Assembly: GCA_905178155.1 (NCBI GenBank)
Contig: CAJINV010000003.1
Coordinates: 2,375,065-2,439,064 of the forward strand
Length of the DNA stretch: 64,000 nucleotides
Direction: 5' to 3'
Source of the DNA: Amoebophrya sp. A120
Taxonomy: Eukaryota; Sar; Dinophyceae; Syndiniales; Amoebophryaceae
Under the pieces are notes generated by a model. It was not told the origin of the DNA. It saw only the letters and a list, made by a program, of their open reading frames with translations, and made no database searches. The translations under genes and the position numbers were made by a program. The number at the start of each line of letters is the position of its first letter. Within the stretch, counting starts at the first letter, position 1. Shown here in pieces: positions 21,375 to 32,160 of this stretch.

Positions 21375-22572
21375 TGAGCATGTGACTTTCACGTCGTGCT
21401 GCATCTCGACGACGAGCCGGGAACGCAGAAGCGGCAGCCTAAATTCTCCAGCTCTACTGCTTGCGGTGAATTAGATGCGCTGGCCTGGTGCACAGGTCTT
21501 TCTCGCACCAGAACAGCTCTCGCGATTGGCGGTTCTAGTGACCAGGCCCATACGGAACGAACATACATCTAAAGATTGGCCTTGCCGGTGGTCTGTAACT
21601 TTTGGAATTTGATGTCCCCAGACCAGAATGCATTGCATGGCGGTTTGTTTTTGAATAAGAAATGAACAGGTTTTTTCTATCTTCCTTGGATCAGAAGAAA
21701 GAAGAAAAAATGTCTACAAGTGCCACACCAGCTGTACCACATTTTTGTTTATGAATCTATTCCACCAGAATTTCACAGACTGCGCCGAAATTTTGATGAT
21801 ACTACGTACAAGTGGAGAATACAGAATCGCGCCAGTACGCCTTTTTTTTGTTTAGAATCCGATCGGGAAATTGAAAAAAAAAACGGGGAGTAAGCAAGCA
21901 CTCCTGCATCGGAAGGGAAATGCTTTTCTGCTTTTCAGAAGGAGGACCAGTGCTTCGCGGAAGAAGAAGATCCGGAGTTGTCGTGTCGGGAACCAAAAAT
22001 GCTCTCAGGTCGTGAAAGTGTGTAACTCCGTGGTCCCCTTATGCGATTGGTTTTCAATCGTGTGTCAGGGGCGATTTGCGTCGTGCTTGGACTCGCGTCG
22101 TGCCTGTCGTTTAGAAGTACAAGCAAATCAATTCGATCGTTCGATGCACAGGCAGCAACTAACTTCGAGAGAGTGTAGTTTCCGGGTTGATACTACAGCC
22201 CTGCAAGAATGATCGTTATCGCTGTGCGAAGAGATGCATTACCCTCGAGCGGTGTCGAAGGAGTGTTGCGCCAATTTTCGTGAAAGTCGCGACTCGAATG
22301 ACGGCAGAATTGTCTGCTCGTGTTTTATGTACATTTTCGTTGCGACATCGTTTTCTTTGGCTGGAACGGGGAGGCTCTTTGTCAGCACTTGCACCAAGAA
22401 AATTAAATTGCCACTGCTTTGATGACCTCTGTTGAGGCGGTACTAGAGCCAGCGGCGGATGATCATGAACCGCCAGGAGAACGTGGGTTCTTGAAGATGT
22501 AGAAGTATGCCCATGAAGATGTAGCGTCGACGGGCTCGGCTCTAGCTCCCCTACACAAGGACCACGACCAGT
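21375..22572. other. Intergenic stretch, nothing recognised
   Basis: Only short frames are present (for example 21871-22212) and none has domain character or compatible splice partners. Confidence 0.35.
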
Positions 22573-25500
22573 ATGGCGCCGAAGCCAAAGAAGAAAGCCG
22601 GCGGGGAGCCGGAGGTGGAGCTACCAAAAGAGCTCACGTTTGCGGAGGAGTTTGCTGCGCTGCCAGACATTCCCCAAGTGGCTTTTTCAGTGACGTTCAC
22701 CGCCCGATGTCATCCCAACATGCTGGAAAAGGTATTAGGAGGCAAGTAGAATGATGTTGATGTTGACTCTGCTAATGTTGTAAAAATGAACTTGCGTCGT
22801 GCTGCACGGTTTGAGCAGAAAGTGAAATATCATGCTGCGTCTTGATAATAACATCGATCGACACTGCATGGAGTAGATTATCGAACAACACAGGTACGTA
22901 TCGCCTTCAATTGGCTGGATGCGGATCTGCAGGGCTGCAGCACCCCGGCCGATGGGATGCCGGCAAATCTTTCCGCGTGGGAGCGCAACGAGAAGGCCTC
23001 AACGTCGTCAGAGACGCAGGTCAGTTTCACGAAAACGTTTCCGCCAGCCACGGTGACCCTTGAATTGCTCATGTTGCTGCGAAACTGCGTGATGCAAGCC
23101 AGCATATTTTGCCGCGACCTCGACTGCGGAAGCACGAACATATCTCTGTCACCCCTGCTGCTGGCGACTCCCGAGGAGTGTGACTGGCCAATCAAGTTTC
23201 CAACAAAAGTACTATAATGCTGTCGTGATGTGCTGCGTTGTCGTGATAGTAATCTTGTTCAGTGGCAGACCCTACTAGCGTTTGCAGCCTCTCTGCTGCG
23301 CAACATTATCGAATGTCGATGATCATACATGAGTTATGGTTCGAAAATGACGCGTTTCCGTTTACCACAGAAAGTCAAACACTACTAAAACAGGTTTTCA
23401 GCACCCGACGCGACAACCTGAAGGTCCCAGGTCTGTTTTCGCTGGAGACGTGCGTGAGTACGGACCGCAGTTTGCTTACGGACGCGATGGCCCAGCTCCT
23501 GATTCCCGTCTTTGTGGAGGTGAAGGCCGTGAAGGATATGCCAAACGAGCCCTGGCTGCCCAACAAGTCTCCGGGGGTCTACGCCACCGTGTTTGGCAAG
23601 CTCGGCCCCGCGTACCTGCGGGACGCCTTGGGCGAGGACGTGGGCGCGAAACTGCGAACCCCGTTCGGCACCGAAGAGTTCATGCCCCACAGCAACCGGA
23701 TTCCGCTAGACGCGAAACTCGTTTTTTTTCTCGGCACCGCCAAGCACAACCTGCACCTGATGCGCGAATGGCTCATGAACGAAGCGCTGCTGATCGAGGT
23801 GCACGACCGGGATCCCAACGCCGAGCCTACTGACGGCGAGGCGTCGGGAAGCCAAGAAGAAGGTAAGTAAATACTGATGTTTCGAACAAGTTGATGAAAG
23901 AACGAGGAGAAAGAAGTTTCGTATCGAATAAATGCGAGGATCAAGAAGTACTCTTGAGTCAATCTGTTCGGTTAAGGGATGAAAAAGGATATCCTATCAT
24001 CATCATTTCTACTTTACCCAAAATGTTAAAACAGGGGGAAGTGAGAGTAGCACGAAGAAAGTGAGTCCTAAAATCAGTCCACACGGGCTGGCGCGCTTTC
24101 GATTGGCGGACTTTTTGCTGGAAAACGCGTGGGACTGCACGCTGCGTGCGGATCTTTACCCAATTCGAAGCAACGTGAAGCAGCGATACAAAGAACTCAA
24201 GTCCGAAGGGCTAGATCCAGCGACGCTTCTGGACTTCGAAACGAGGAAAAAGGTGAGCCGACTTGCGAGCACAGCGGAGCTTCGCGAATTCGAGCCGCCT
24301 TACCTAGACCACGGGACGTTCGTGCAGTGTCGCTTCATCAAGCGCGCTCCGGTCCCGCACTGGTTCGATCTGCAAAAGGAAAGTGAGACTTTTCGCTTCG
24401 AAAAGATCCTCACAGCGGTGGAAAAAAGGATGGAGGAAGAGTCTTGGCGTGCATTCATCTTTTCCGCAGCCGACCCGAAAACCGGGAATACGCACTACAG
24501 GTAATAGAGTACTGTGAATATTAGGGCCGTCCTCGTGAAAGAATAGCAAGTAGGTCATACTTCATAGCTAGATCAGACACTACTGCTTCGACATTTTCAT
24601 CTTCGAGACCGTCGTTACAGGCAGTCTGTGTAGGACTCCCACACGAAAAAAAACGGATGATCTACATGAAACACCTAAAGGTGGCGACTCCTGGCGCCGG
24701 ACACGCCAGCGGACCCGGAGGACCCGCCGCCGCAGGGCATTTACAATTTAAACCTGCGTGAGGTGGAGCTCGAGTTTCTTCAGTACGTGAAAGAGACGTT
24801 TCCGCCGCCCAGCCGACCCCCCACCGCGGCCACGCAGAACTCGAAAAAGAGCGGCAAGGGCAGCAAAAGCGGGGGGAGCGGCAGTGAGTCCGAGCCCACG
24901 CTGCCGGGCGGCCTGCCGCTGCCGACGGAGGAGGAAACGAGCCTCGCGATGGAGGAAATCACCGCGCGCGAAGCCGCGAAGGCCGGGAAGAAGGAGTGGC
25001 TGACCACGAACAAGATGGACGTCGGTACCGCCGCGATCACCGGTGCCACCACGGGGCTCGACCTGCGCCACGAGCGCTTTGGGCGGTTGGTCTACGTCCT
25101 CGACGTGCAGAACGAACGCGTCGCGACCGAGGTTCTCCGCATCGTCACGGCGCAGAACCAGAAGGCCACCGGTTTGGAGCACGCGCACGTGTCGACCTTG
25201 AAAAACTACGAACTGAGCGAAAAGGAGCAAAAGGACCCAGAAATGGACATCCTCACCGGCTACGTGCTGCTCGACAAAAAGTGCCGCATCATGGTGGTGG
25301 AAGGGTTGAGAAAGGGTGGCATCCGGCGGCTCCTCGAGGAGATTCCCCGGCTCGACCCAAATGACGAGAAAAACCGACTCATTGGGAACAACGACGTATA
25401 GAGAAGTTCTTGAAGATCATGATAATTCGATGCACCATATTTGTTCACAGTAACCCGCACGGGAAAAGATGCGAGGACCACAGAATTACGATTGATGTTG

Positions 25501-28500
25501 AAAGTGATAAATAAATCTGTGCTGCGTGTAGTACTGCAGTCTCAGAAGCTGAAAAAATGGTGCTGAATGCTCGGCGTATGTTGACAAAAAAAAGCGACAT
25601 CACCAAACAAGTCGAATGAAATCATAAATCGCAGGTTGGGTTTTCCGATCGGCTGTACCTGCCGTTCAACCTCTCGCTGAAGCACATCAAGATTCGGCAG
25701 AACCTGGAGGTGTTCACCGGCACGCGGCCCGAGTTGTACGACGTGACGCGGTGCGCACCGGAGATTTTCGAGATTGTGGAGCAGCTGCGCGAGCTGAAGC
25801 GCGCCACCCGCATCCACCACGCCAAGGAGTACTTGAAGTGCTTTCCCCGGGTGGAGTGCTTGATCAAGCTGGAGATTCTCTATCAAATGCAAAAATGTCT
25901 GGGTCTGGAAGATTCTGGGACTTGTCATGCTCATTTTGCATGAGCCATGACGTCTGTGATGCATGCCCTAGCATCACAGATTTTTTCGGAGCTTCTTGAT
26001 GCCCATTCCGCACGACAAATGCCATCTCCGCCTAGCAAAAATTGCCTTTTCCTGGAATCCAAACGCAGCATCACAAGTTCCAACTCTTCCAGACCCAGAC
26101 TCTTTTGCATTTGATATTCTCTACGGCGACTACATTTCGGACGAGGAGTATGGAAGCGTCAGGTTTGAAATCGTCAAAGTTGAAATAATCTGTAATGCAT
26201 AAAATGCATGATCCGAGGTACTTGTGTTGCAGAGCAGGCAGATGACGCCATTGTAAGCCTGTTTGGGGTTACAGCTCGAGCTGTTAAAGTAGGATGAGAA
26301 AATCACTCTTCTTTGCCTAAACAGCATGACAAACTGGATTTAGGGACCACCGAAATTTGTCATGCGCCACTTGGGAACTGGGTTCCAACTGGCATCCATT
26401 TTATGCATGACAAATTATTTCAACTTTGTCGATTTCAACTCTGACACATCCATAAGGAGCTGGCGGGCGGCATTTCGCCGGAGCTGGCGGCGTACCTGAA
26501 GCGCAAGGCCGAGGAGGAGGCGGAGCTGGCGGCGGAGCAGGGTCTCGAGGTGCCGCACGAACAGCCGGTGGCGGTGGACACGGACGGGGTGGCCCCGACC
26601 GCGTCGAAGCGGGCCAGCGAGAAGATGACGCGCAAAGCCGCCCTGGACACGCAGAACACGGCGTTCGAGGTGGCGGAAGAGTTGAGGAGGACAAAGTCGG
26701 TGCCTATCAAAAGCAAACATGTCTGGGGCTGGAAGAGTGCAAGGTTTATTGTTATGCGCGTTTTGGATAGCCCGCAATGTCTGTGATGTATGCCCTAGCT
26801 GCATCACAGGCTTTCTTGTGCGGCCCTCCTAATGCCTGTCCTGCATGAGAAATGCCCGCCGCCCTGCAGCATAGACTGGATTGCTCTACTTGCGGTTCAC
26901 GCAATGCAGATTTTTTGAGCGTTCGAAGGCAGCATCACAGCTTGTAACCTTCCAGACTCAGTAGACACATTTGCAATGCATAGTGCCCAACCTGGTGCGA
27001 CGGAACATGGCGGAGGTGCACCAGGCATCGGAGGACAACACGCGGTTCAAGTCCATTACCAACTGTAAAAATGTCTTGGTCTGGAAGAATTCATGTTTGT
27101 CATGCTTGTCTGGCATGACTCTTAAATCTGTCATGCATGTTACCCAAGCGCTCCGTTTTTCTGTGATGCAGAAGCGCAGTTTGTCATGCAGAATAGGCAA
27201 CACCTAGGAGCTCAGAAACTTGTCATGCTAAGCCAGCCTCTGTAGCCTCATCATGAGACGCCACCCAGCATCACAAGTTTCCAGACCCAGACATTTTTAC
27301 TTTTGATATCCATGAGCAAAGTGACGCTGGACCTGGAAACCTTCCTCGACCCGCAGGAGGAAGTGTTCATCTACAGCGGGCAGAAGCTGCAGAGCAGCGA
27401 ACTGCAGAAACAGTACATGCGGGCCCAGATGTGGCCGCTGCAGGAAAAGTGCATGTGGACGTACTCCCCGATCTACAACAGCAGCGCCTTCGAGTTCGAA
27501 GAGCTGCCCACCGGGCGCCCGGGGAACGTGGCGATGCGGGAGGAAGTGCCCGTAGTGGGCAAGGTGCCCTTCCAGTACCCCAAGGCGCGGGAATCGGAGG
27601 AGTACAAGAAACCGCAGAGCGACGTGTCGGACTTCCGCAAGTGGGAACTGGAAACCTTCCCGTGGGCCGAGAACGAGTGGCACGGTCTCGCCGTCGGCGC
27701 AGAAAGAAGGAAACCCATCAACGCGAAAAAAATCTTCGACGCAGAGAGGGTAAGGAAGTGCCTACTAAAGAAGAAATTTTTGCGTGCGATGATTTGTTTT
27801 TTGGTCGTCCTGAAAGTAGCTTACGTGTAAAATAACATACGTTTGTTTTGCTTTTGCTCGCCACAGTAACATGGACGTTCCTTGTTCGTCCTTCAATCGA
27901 CTGAAACGTACGTGACGCTTTCTGAATTCTAGTCTGTTCCTCTTCACACCGCACAGGTTCCGCACCTGCGGGAGCACAACGACCGGCCGTTCGACGCGAG
28001 CCTGATCGAGCGCCGAAACCGGGAGTTCGGACCCAAGAGCATGAACGAGACGGTGCACGAGGCTGGGGTGGTCTACGAGAACCACGTGATCGAGATCAAC
28101 CGCAAAGTATCAAGAAGAAAAATCCCCCCTTCCCATATCAGAACAGAGATCTGTGATGCAGATTTGTGGTCACAAATCAGCTTTTTCATGCTAGAAGGCA
28201 AAAGCTGCGGGCTTTAGTGCTGGCTGGCGTGGGAAAGCCTTGCGTCTTCAGCATGACAGGAGGCAACTGGAAGTGGGAAACAGCACGAAAAATTACCTGC
28301 AATTCAGGCCACAACTGCGTCTCTTGGCCTTCTAGCAATACAAGCCGATTTGTGTACTCAGATGCAGCGTCACAGGTTTCGTTTTCGATATGGGGAGGGG
28401 GGATTTTTCACTTTGATACAAGGAGAAGGAGATTCGCGAAGCCGGGCGCATCGGGCCCGACGTGATGGGGTTTTACAACAAGGACTACACCAAAAACGGT

Positions 28501-29458
28501 GTCACCGACATCGACCGCTACGAGCAGATTCTGAAGGACAAGCCAAACATGCGCGCCATCCGGTTCGATCAGAAATTCATGCCGAAACCGATTCGAAAGA
28601 AGTACGGGAAGCACAGTATTCTAGAGAAAATTATCAAGCCGTTGCCGTCCTCCATGCGCATCGCAGAAAACTGGGACGAAACCGCGCCGCAGGTACAGAT
28701 CTTTGCTGCTCGATCGAATTTGTTCACACATGTGCTCGCATATTTTTAGTGCAAATGACTTGGTTGCAATGTTGGGGGGCGCAGAACACACTAATCTCAC
28801 TCTGATTATAGGTCGAGTACGAGGCTCGCATGCGGCAGAACGACGGAGATGCGCCGTATAATGTGAAGACGAACCTGTACCTGAGTCGTCACACGGAGAA
28901 GGACCTGCCGGGCTTCAACCCGACCTTGTTCACGAAGCGGAGCTTCCACGTGGGCAATATGGGTCCGGCGCCGTGGAGGCATCAGCAGATGACCTTCAAC
29001 AAGAACCGTACCCGCAGTCTGAAACAGATCAGCACCTCCATTCGACATCCGGCCTATGATTACGAAAAGAAATACGTTTCAAATCGAGATTTCGACAGGT
29101 AATTGCTACGAGCAGGGCCTTGTATTTAGTTGGCAGAAAGACAAAGTATGACTGGAGAATTCAAATTCTATCACTCTGTATTGCAGTTAAAAACCAAGGC
29201 AGAGTGATCGCACGGTTACACGGCCTGCCCAATCTTATCAGGAAATCGATCAAGAATATCAAAAGCCAGCACTCGAAAAACAACAGGTACTCGCGTCCCG
29301 CACGGAACTACGCGCGTGAAGACTTCATCGAGAAGAACGCTGCGAGAGAGGACATGTCTCCAATGGAACGAACGGGGCCGAAGTTCACCTACACGCAGCC
29401 TCTGCGCGAGCTCCAATACACGGGTTCGCTGGAGGACACGCGAAAAAATAACTACTAG
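22573..29458 (+). CDS. Large candidate cilia/flagella-associated protein (CFAP92/DUF4550-like), 14 exons, five introners
   Basis: Exons 22573-22731, 22894-23208, 23394-23862, 24035-24500, 24681-25395, 25635-25880, 26122-26148, 26460-26704, 26988-27056, 27314-27749, 27957-28107, 28424-28692, 28812-29098 and 29203-29458 are in phase throughout and give 1369 aa. Nine introns fit or nearly fit GT-AG; five are introner elements. The N-terminus is basic (MAPKPKKKAGG). Exon 3 has a C2-like run (VFVEVKAVKDMPNEPW, later LLIEVHDRD). Exon 4 has RFRLADFLLEN with a Cys-rich strand after it; exon 5 has LTGYVLLDKKCRIMVVEGL, reminiscent of DUF4550 proteins. The C-terminal third is basic and aromatic-rich. 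DUF4550/CFAP92 proteins are putative axonemal components; that fits a flagellated protist but is an inference. The acceptor at 29203 (AAGGCAG) was chosen because the stronger upstream TTGCAG gives a stop. Confidence 0.7.
25881..26116. mobile_element. Introner 1 (family A) with TSD TTCTC
   Basis: The left end is TATCAAATGCAAAAATGTC..GGGTCTGGAAG and the right end is its inverted complement (CTTCCAGACCC..TTTTGCATTTGATA). TTCTC lies at 25876-25880 and again at 26117-26121. Removing the element and one repeat joins CTG GAG ATT CTC to TAC GGC GAC in frame. Neither border offers GT or AG. The interior has TGTCATGC, TGTGATGC and GCATCACA motifs found in other copies. Confidence 0.93.
26149..26454. 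mobile_element. Introner 2 (family E) with TSD AGGAG
   Basis: The left end TATGGAAGCGTCAG..TTTGAAATCG and the right end form an inverted repeat of roughly 50 bp with few mismatches. AGGAG lies at 26144-26148 and 26455-26459. Excision joins GAC GAG GAG to CTG GCG GGC. It is 33 bp downstream of introner 1, leaving a 27-bp exon (YGDYISDEE) between them. Its terminal sequence is unlike family A but the TAT...ATA ends and 5-bp duplication are the same. Confidence 0.92.
26705..26982. mobile_element. Introner 3 (family A) with TSD GTGCC
   Basis: The left end is TATCAAAAGCAAACATGTCT and the right end inverts to TATGCATTGCAAATGTGTCT, followed on both sides by a CTGGAAG-type stretch. GTGCC is at 26700-26704 and 26983-26987. 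Excision gives TCG GTG CCC AAC CTG in frame. The interior segment CTAATGCCTGTCCTGC is in the same orientation as in introner 10. Confidence 0.92.
27057..27308. mobile_element. Introner 4 (family A, inverted interior) with TSD TCCAT
   Basis: The left end is TACCAACTGTAAAAATGTC and the right end inverts to TATCAAAAGTAAAAATGTC. TCCAT is at 27052-27056 and 27309-27313. Excision gives TTC AAG TCC ATG AGC. The interior segment GCAGAATAGGCAACACC is the reverse complement of GGTG(A/T)TGCCTATTCTGC in introner 10, so this copy is inserted the other way round yet still behaves as an intron. Confidence 0.92.
28108..28418. mobile_element. Introner 5 (family D) with TSD CAAAG/CAAGG
   Basis: The left end TATCAAGAAGAAAAATCCCCCC and the right end GGGGGGATTTTTCACTTTGATA are inverted repeats continuing through a CCCATATC segment. 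The flanking repeats at 28103-28107 and 28419-28423 differ at one base, which is synonymous (AAA or AAG, Lys). Excision gives CGC AAA GAG AAG GAG ATT in frame. Confidence 0.9.
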
Positions 29459-30232
29459 AAGCCTGTGCGTTTGACCTCTTTAATGGCCGCTTCGAGAGAG
29501 GACATAGAACGCCTTGGCGATGGTTAAGAAATTAGACTCACGATGACTCACGAAAACTCACTCAACTAACTCAGATCAAAAACTTTTCACATTTTCTTTG
29601 GACTCACTCAACTGACACGAATAACTAACTCAAACTCAAAAAAAGACCACACTTCGTGGCAACCTATGGACTCTTTTGTTGGAACTGACTTTGCGAACAA
29701 GATAGAATGTACACCAAGAGAACAATGCGCTGTACCGAAATTTTATGAATGCTTTCGATGCTGGGCTGGGCAGCTTCTACCTGCAGGCCCTGCAAAAGCG
29801 AGGAAAACGAATCCAAGTACTCTCTACAGATCGAGAATACAGAACGGAGAAAAGAAAGAAAGTTTAGATTCAAAAACGATGCATATGTCGTTGGAGCGAG
29901 ACGGAAATGGAAAGCAAAGCCCCACGCGCGATCCTTTTCCATGTCGGCACGTGTTCTCTATTGGGGGTCGGAGGGAAGAAACAAATGAAGGAATGAGCTT
30001 GAAGATGGCATCGCTCACACGTCACTCTTGGCTTTGTCGTGCAACCGTGCAACCAATCACTGCCTTGCAATCAGCGATAGAAAGTAGTCTGCTTCAACAT
30101 CCCCCCTCCTCTCTACTAGTGCAAAATCGCGTCGTTTTTTTTGCGTCAAAGTATAAGTATCACCAAATTAAACTCGTTCCTGGATACTCTTCCCTCTCAT
30201 CCTCTAACACACAAAAATCTCCTTCACACTTG
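29459..30232. other. Intergenic stretch before OTU1
   Basis: The OTU1 frame is open back to 29666, but the upstream codons have no family resemblance and the conserved ubiquitin-like start of the family coincides with the ATG at 30233. There are direct repeats of GACTCAC and ACTCA at about 29536-29640. Nothing else is seen. Confidence 0.45.
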
Positions 30233-31588
30233 ATGCAGCTCTCTGTTCGCGGGAATGGTAAAACGGCGAAGCTTGCCTTAGAGCCGGATGACCCGTCGGT
30301 CGCCGAACTGCTTTTGGCGATCGAGCGGGAGCTCGGGATTTGCACCTCGCGGCAAGTGTGGCGAGCCGGGTTCCCGCCCAAGGTACTCGATACCGCCAAC
30401 GTTAGCACGGTGAAGGCAGCAGGCATACAAAATCGCGACGTGGTCACTGTGGCAGAATCAGAAGCTCCACTGCGGGAACGAATAGGGACCACTGGGTACC
30501 CTGCCGCAGAACAAGCACCAGCCGGTCCTCCTCCCGGGGGCGCAGCAACAGCGAGTTCCAGCGCAGCACCGCAGCATAAAAATGCCGGCGCGAGCGCAAC
30601 TCCCTCCGCGGTCGTCCCTGCCCTCCTTCAGGCCACAGACGGCGTGGAGAGGCACATTATTGCGGCCGACAATAGTTGCCTGTTCAATTCCATTTTGTGG
30701 AACTTCGGCCCACGGCATCCCAAGACGAGGACCCAAACAGGCACGACCATGACGCCGCAGGCTCTCCGCGGGGTGTGCGCGCAGGAGATCCGCGGGGATC
30801 CGAGCAAGTGGGACATGCTCACACTGGCGGAGTGCGACAAGCCGAGTCTGGAGTACGCCGACTGGATTTCCAAATCCGACTCCTGGGGCGGCTTTTTGGA
30901 GATGATGATTCTCTCGAACTATTTCCAGACCCAGATTGCCGCCGTGGACATCCGCACCGCGCGCCTGGAATACTTCCCGCACCTCGAGGGCTTAGAACCG
31001 GCGGAGCGGGAAAAGTACAAGGACCGCATGTTCGTGTACTACGACGGTATACACTACGACGCGTGCGCGCGGAAAACGGGTGTTGGGAACAACGACGGTC
31101 TAGTCTCCGGAAATGGCCTCTTTGCGGTGCAGGATGACGTGGCGCTCACGCAAGTCGTCGCGGCCGCGATCGAACTCAAGGAGCAGAAGCAGTTCACGGT
31201 GACGGCAACGTTCACGCTGCAGTGTCAACACTGTTTCAAGTTGCTCACGGGCGAAAAGTATCAAATGTAAAAATGTCTGGGTCTGGAAGATTGCAACTTG
31301 TCGTGCTAAATCTGCAGCATGCAAAAGTCTGTGTTGCATGATTACCAAAAGTCGTTCAGTTTTGACCAAGTCGGGAGGGAGTTTCTCATGCAGGATAGGC
31401 ATTAGAAAGGTCTCGCAGAGTCTGTCATGCTAGGTCCTGCAATCCAGACCTCATGGGTCATGGAAGAGCAGCATGACAAATCGCGCACTCTTCCAGACCC
31501 AGACATTTTTACATTTGATAAAAAGGAAGCGCAAGGACACGCGAAGGAAACAGGGCACTTCAATTTTCAAGAAGCACCAGGATCCTAG
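30233..31588 (+). CDS. YOD1: OTU1/YOD1-type deubiquitinase with C-terminal C2H2 finger
   Basis: Exons 30233-31258 and 31526-31588 give 362 aa. An N-terminal UBX-like segment (MQLSVRGNGKTAKLALE...GFPPKVLD) is followed by an Ala/Pro/Gly linker and an OTU cysteine-protease domain: ADNSCLFNSILW carries the catalytic Asp and Cys, and YYDGIHYDA carries the catalytic His. The C-terminus is a C2H2 finger: CQHCFKLLTGEK, then after intron removal EAQGHAKETGHFNF. OTU1 trims ubiquitin chains with p97/VCP in ER-associated degradation. The finger is complete only if introner 6 is excised exactly with one copy of AAAAG, which is the best proof in the window that these elements are spliced. The start was chosen by the family's N-terminal strand. 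Confidence 0.94.
31259..31520. mobile_element. Introner 6 (family A, inverted interior) with TSD AAAAG
   Basis: Left end TATCAAATGTAAAAATGTCT and right end AGACATTTTTACATTTGATA are perfect inverted complements, and the repeat extends through GGGTCTGGAAG. AAAAG is at 31254-31258 and 31521-31525. Excision gives GGC GAA AAG GAA GCG CAA and restores the zinc finger. The interior CATGCAGGATAGGCATTAG is the reverse complement of the segment in introner 3. Confidence 0.96.
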
Positions 31589-32160
31589 TTAGTAGCGCCA
31601 TGGAGTGCATAATTAATTTTCACTTTGCTTCGTGGACGTTTATATCAAGGATAACCACGAAAACGAGCGAGAAGAACACTCGCAACTCATTCCCAAGACA
31701 CACGACACAGGAACCTGCTTGACCTTGGCAATCGAAGAGTTTTCCCGTGATTGTTTGACGATCAATGACGTGTTCCATGAATCGTAATGCGACCACCGAA
31801 ATGAACATGTACATCTACATGCGTAGTCGTGTGTGTGTGTGCAAGTAGAGGACGGGGGTAAGGATCCAGTCACTCCAGCGAAAGCGATGCAGATAGTACT
31901 ACAGAAAAGTGACGCAGTAGCGGACATTCGCTGTTGCGGTTTTTTGGCGATACCACCATCGTGCTGTTTTTCGATCTCACTCGGTCGTCACTTTTCTCGT
32001 AAATATTACCGTCACGACCCTTGCTGCAGGCAGGATTTATAAAAATGAGTTCGGAACAACGTTTGATCTTGTTTCATCCTTGACGCACATTTTTACAGAT
32101 CGTAGGATATTTCTTAAGCGGAGCATTTTCGATTTTCCTTCTTCAAAGGTTGAATATCAG
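31589..32160. other. Intergenic stretch before SLX4
   Basis: There is no gene. A 12-codon frame starting ATGAGTTCGG at 32045 precedes the SLX4 start and would be an upstream ORF if transcribed. The sequence directly before the SLX4 ATG ends in CAG. Confidence 0.4.

Noticed and set aside
29666-30232. N-terminal extension of OTU1
   Set aside because: The added residues do not resemble the family, while the ATG at 30233 coincides with the conserved UBX-like start.
31259-31270. OTU1 ending with YQM at a stop inside the insert
   Set aside because: This would truncate the C2H2 finger; removing the element restores EAQGHAKETGHF exactly as the family requires.
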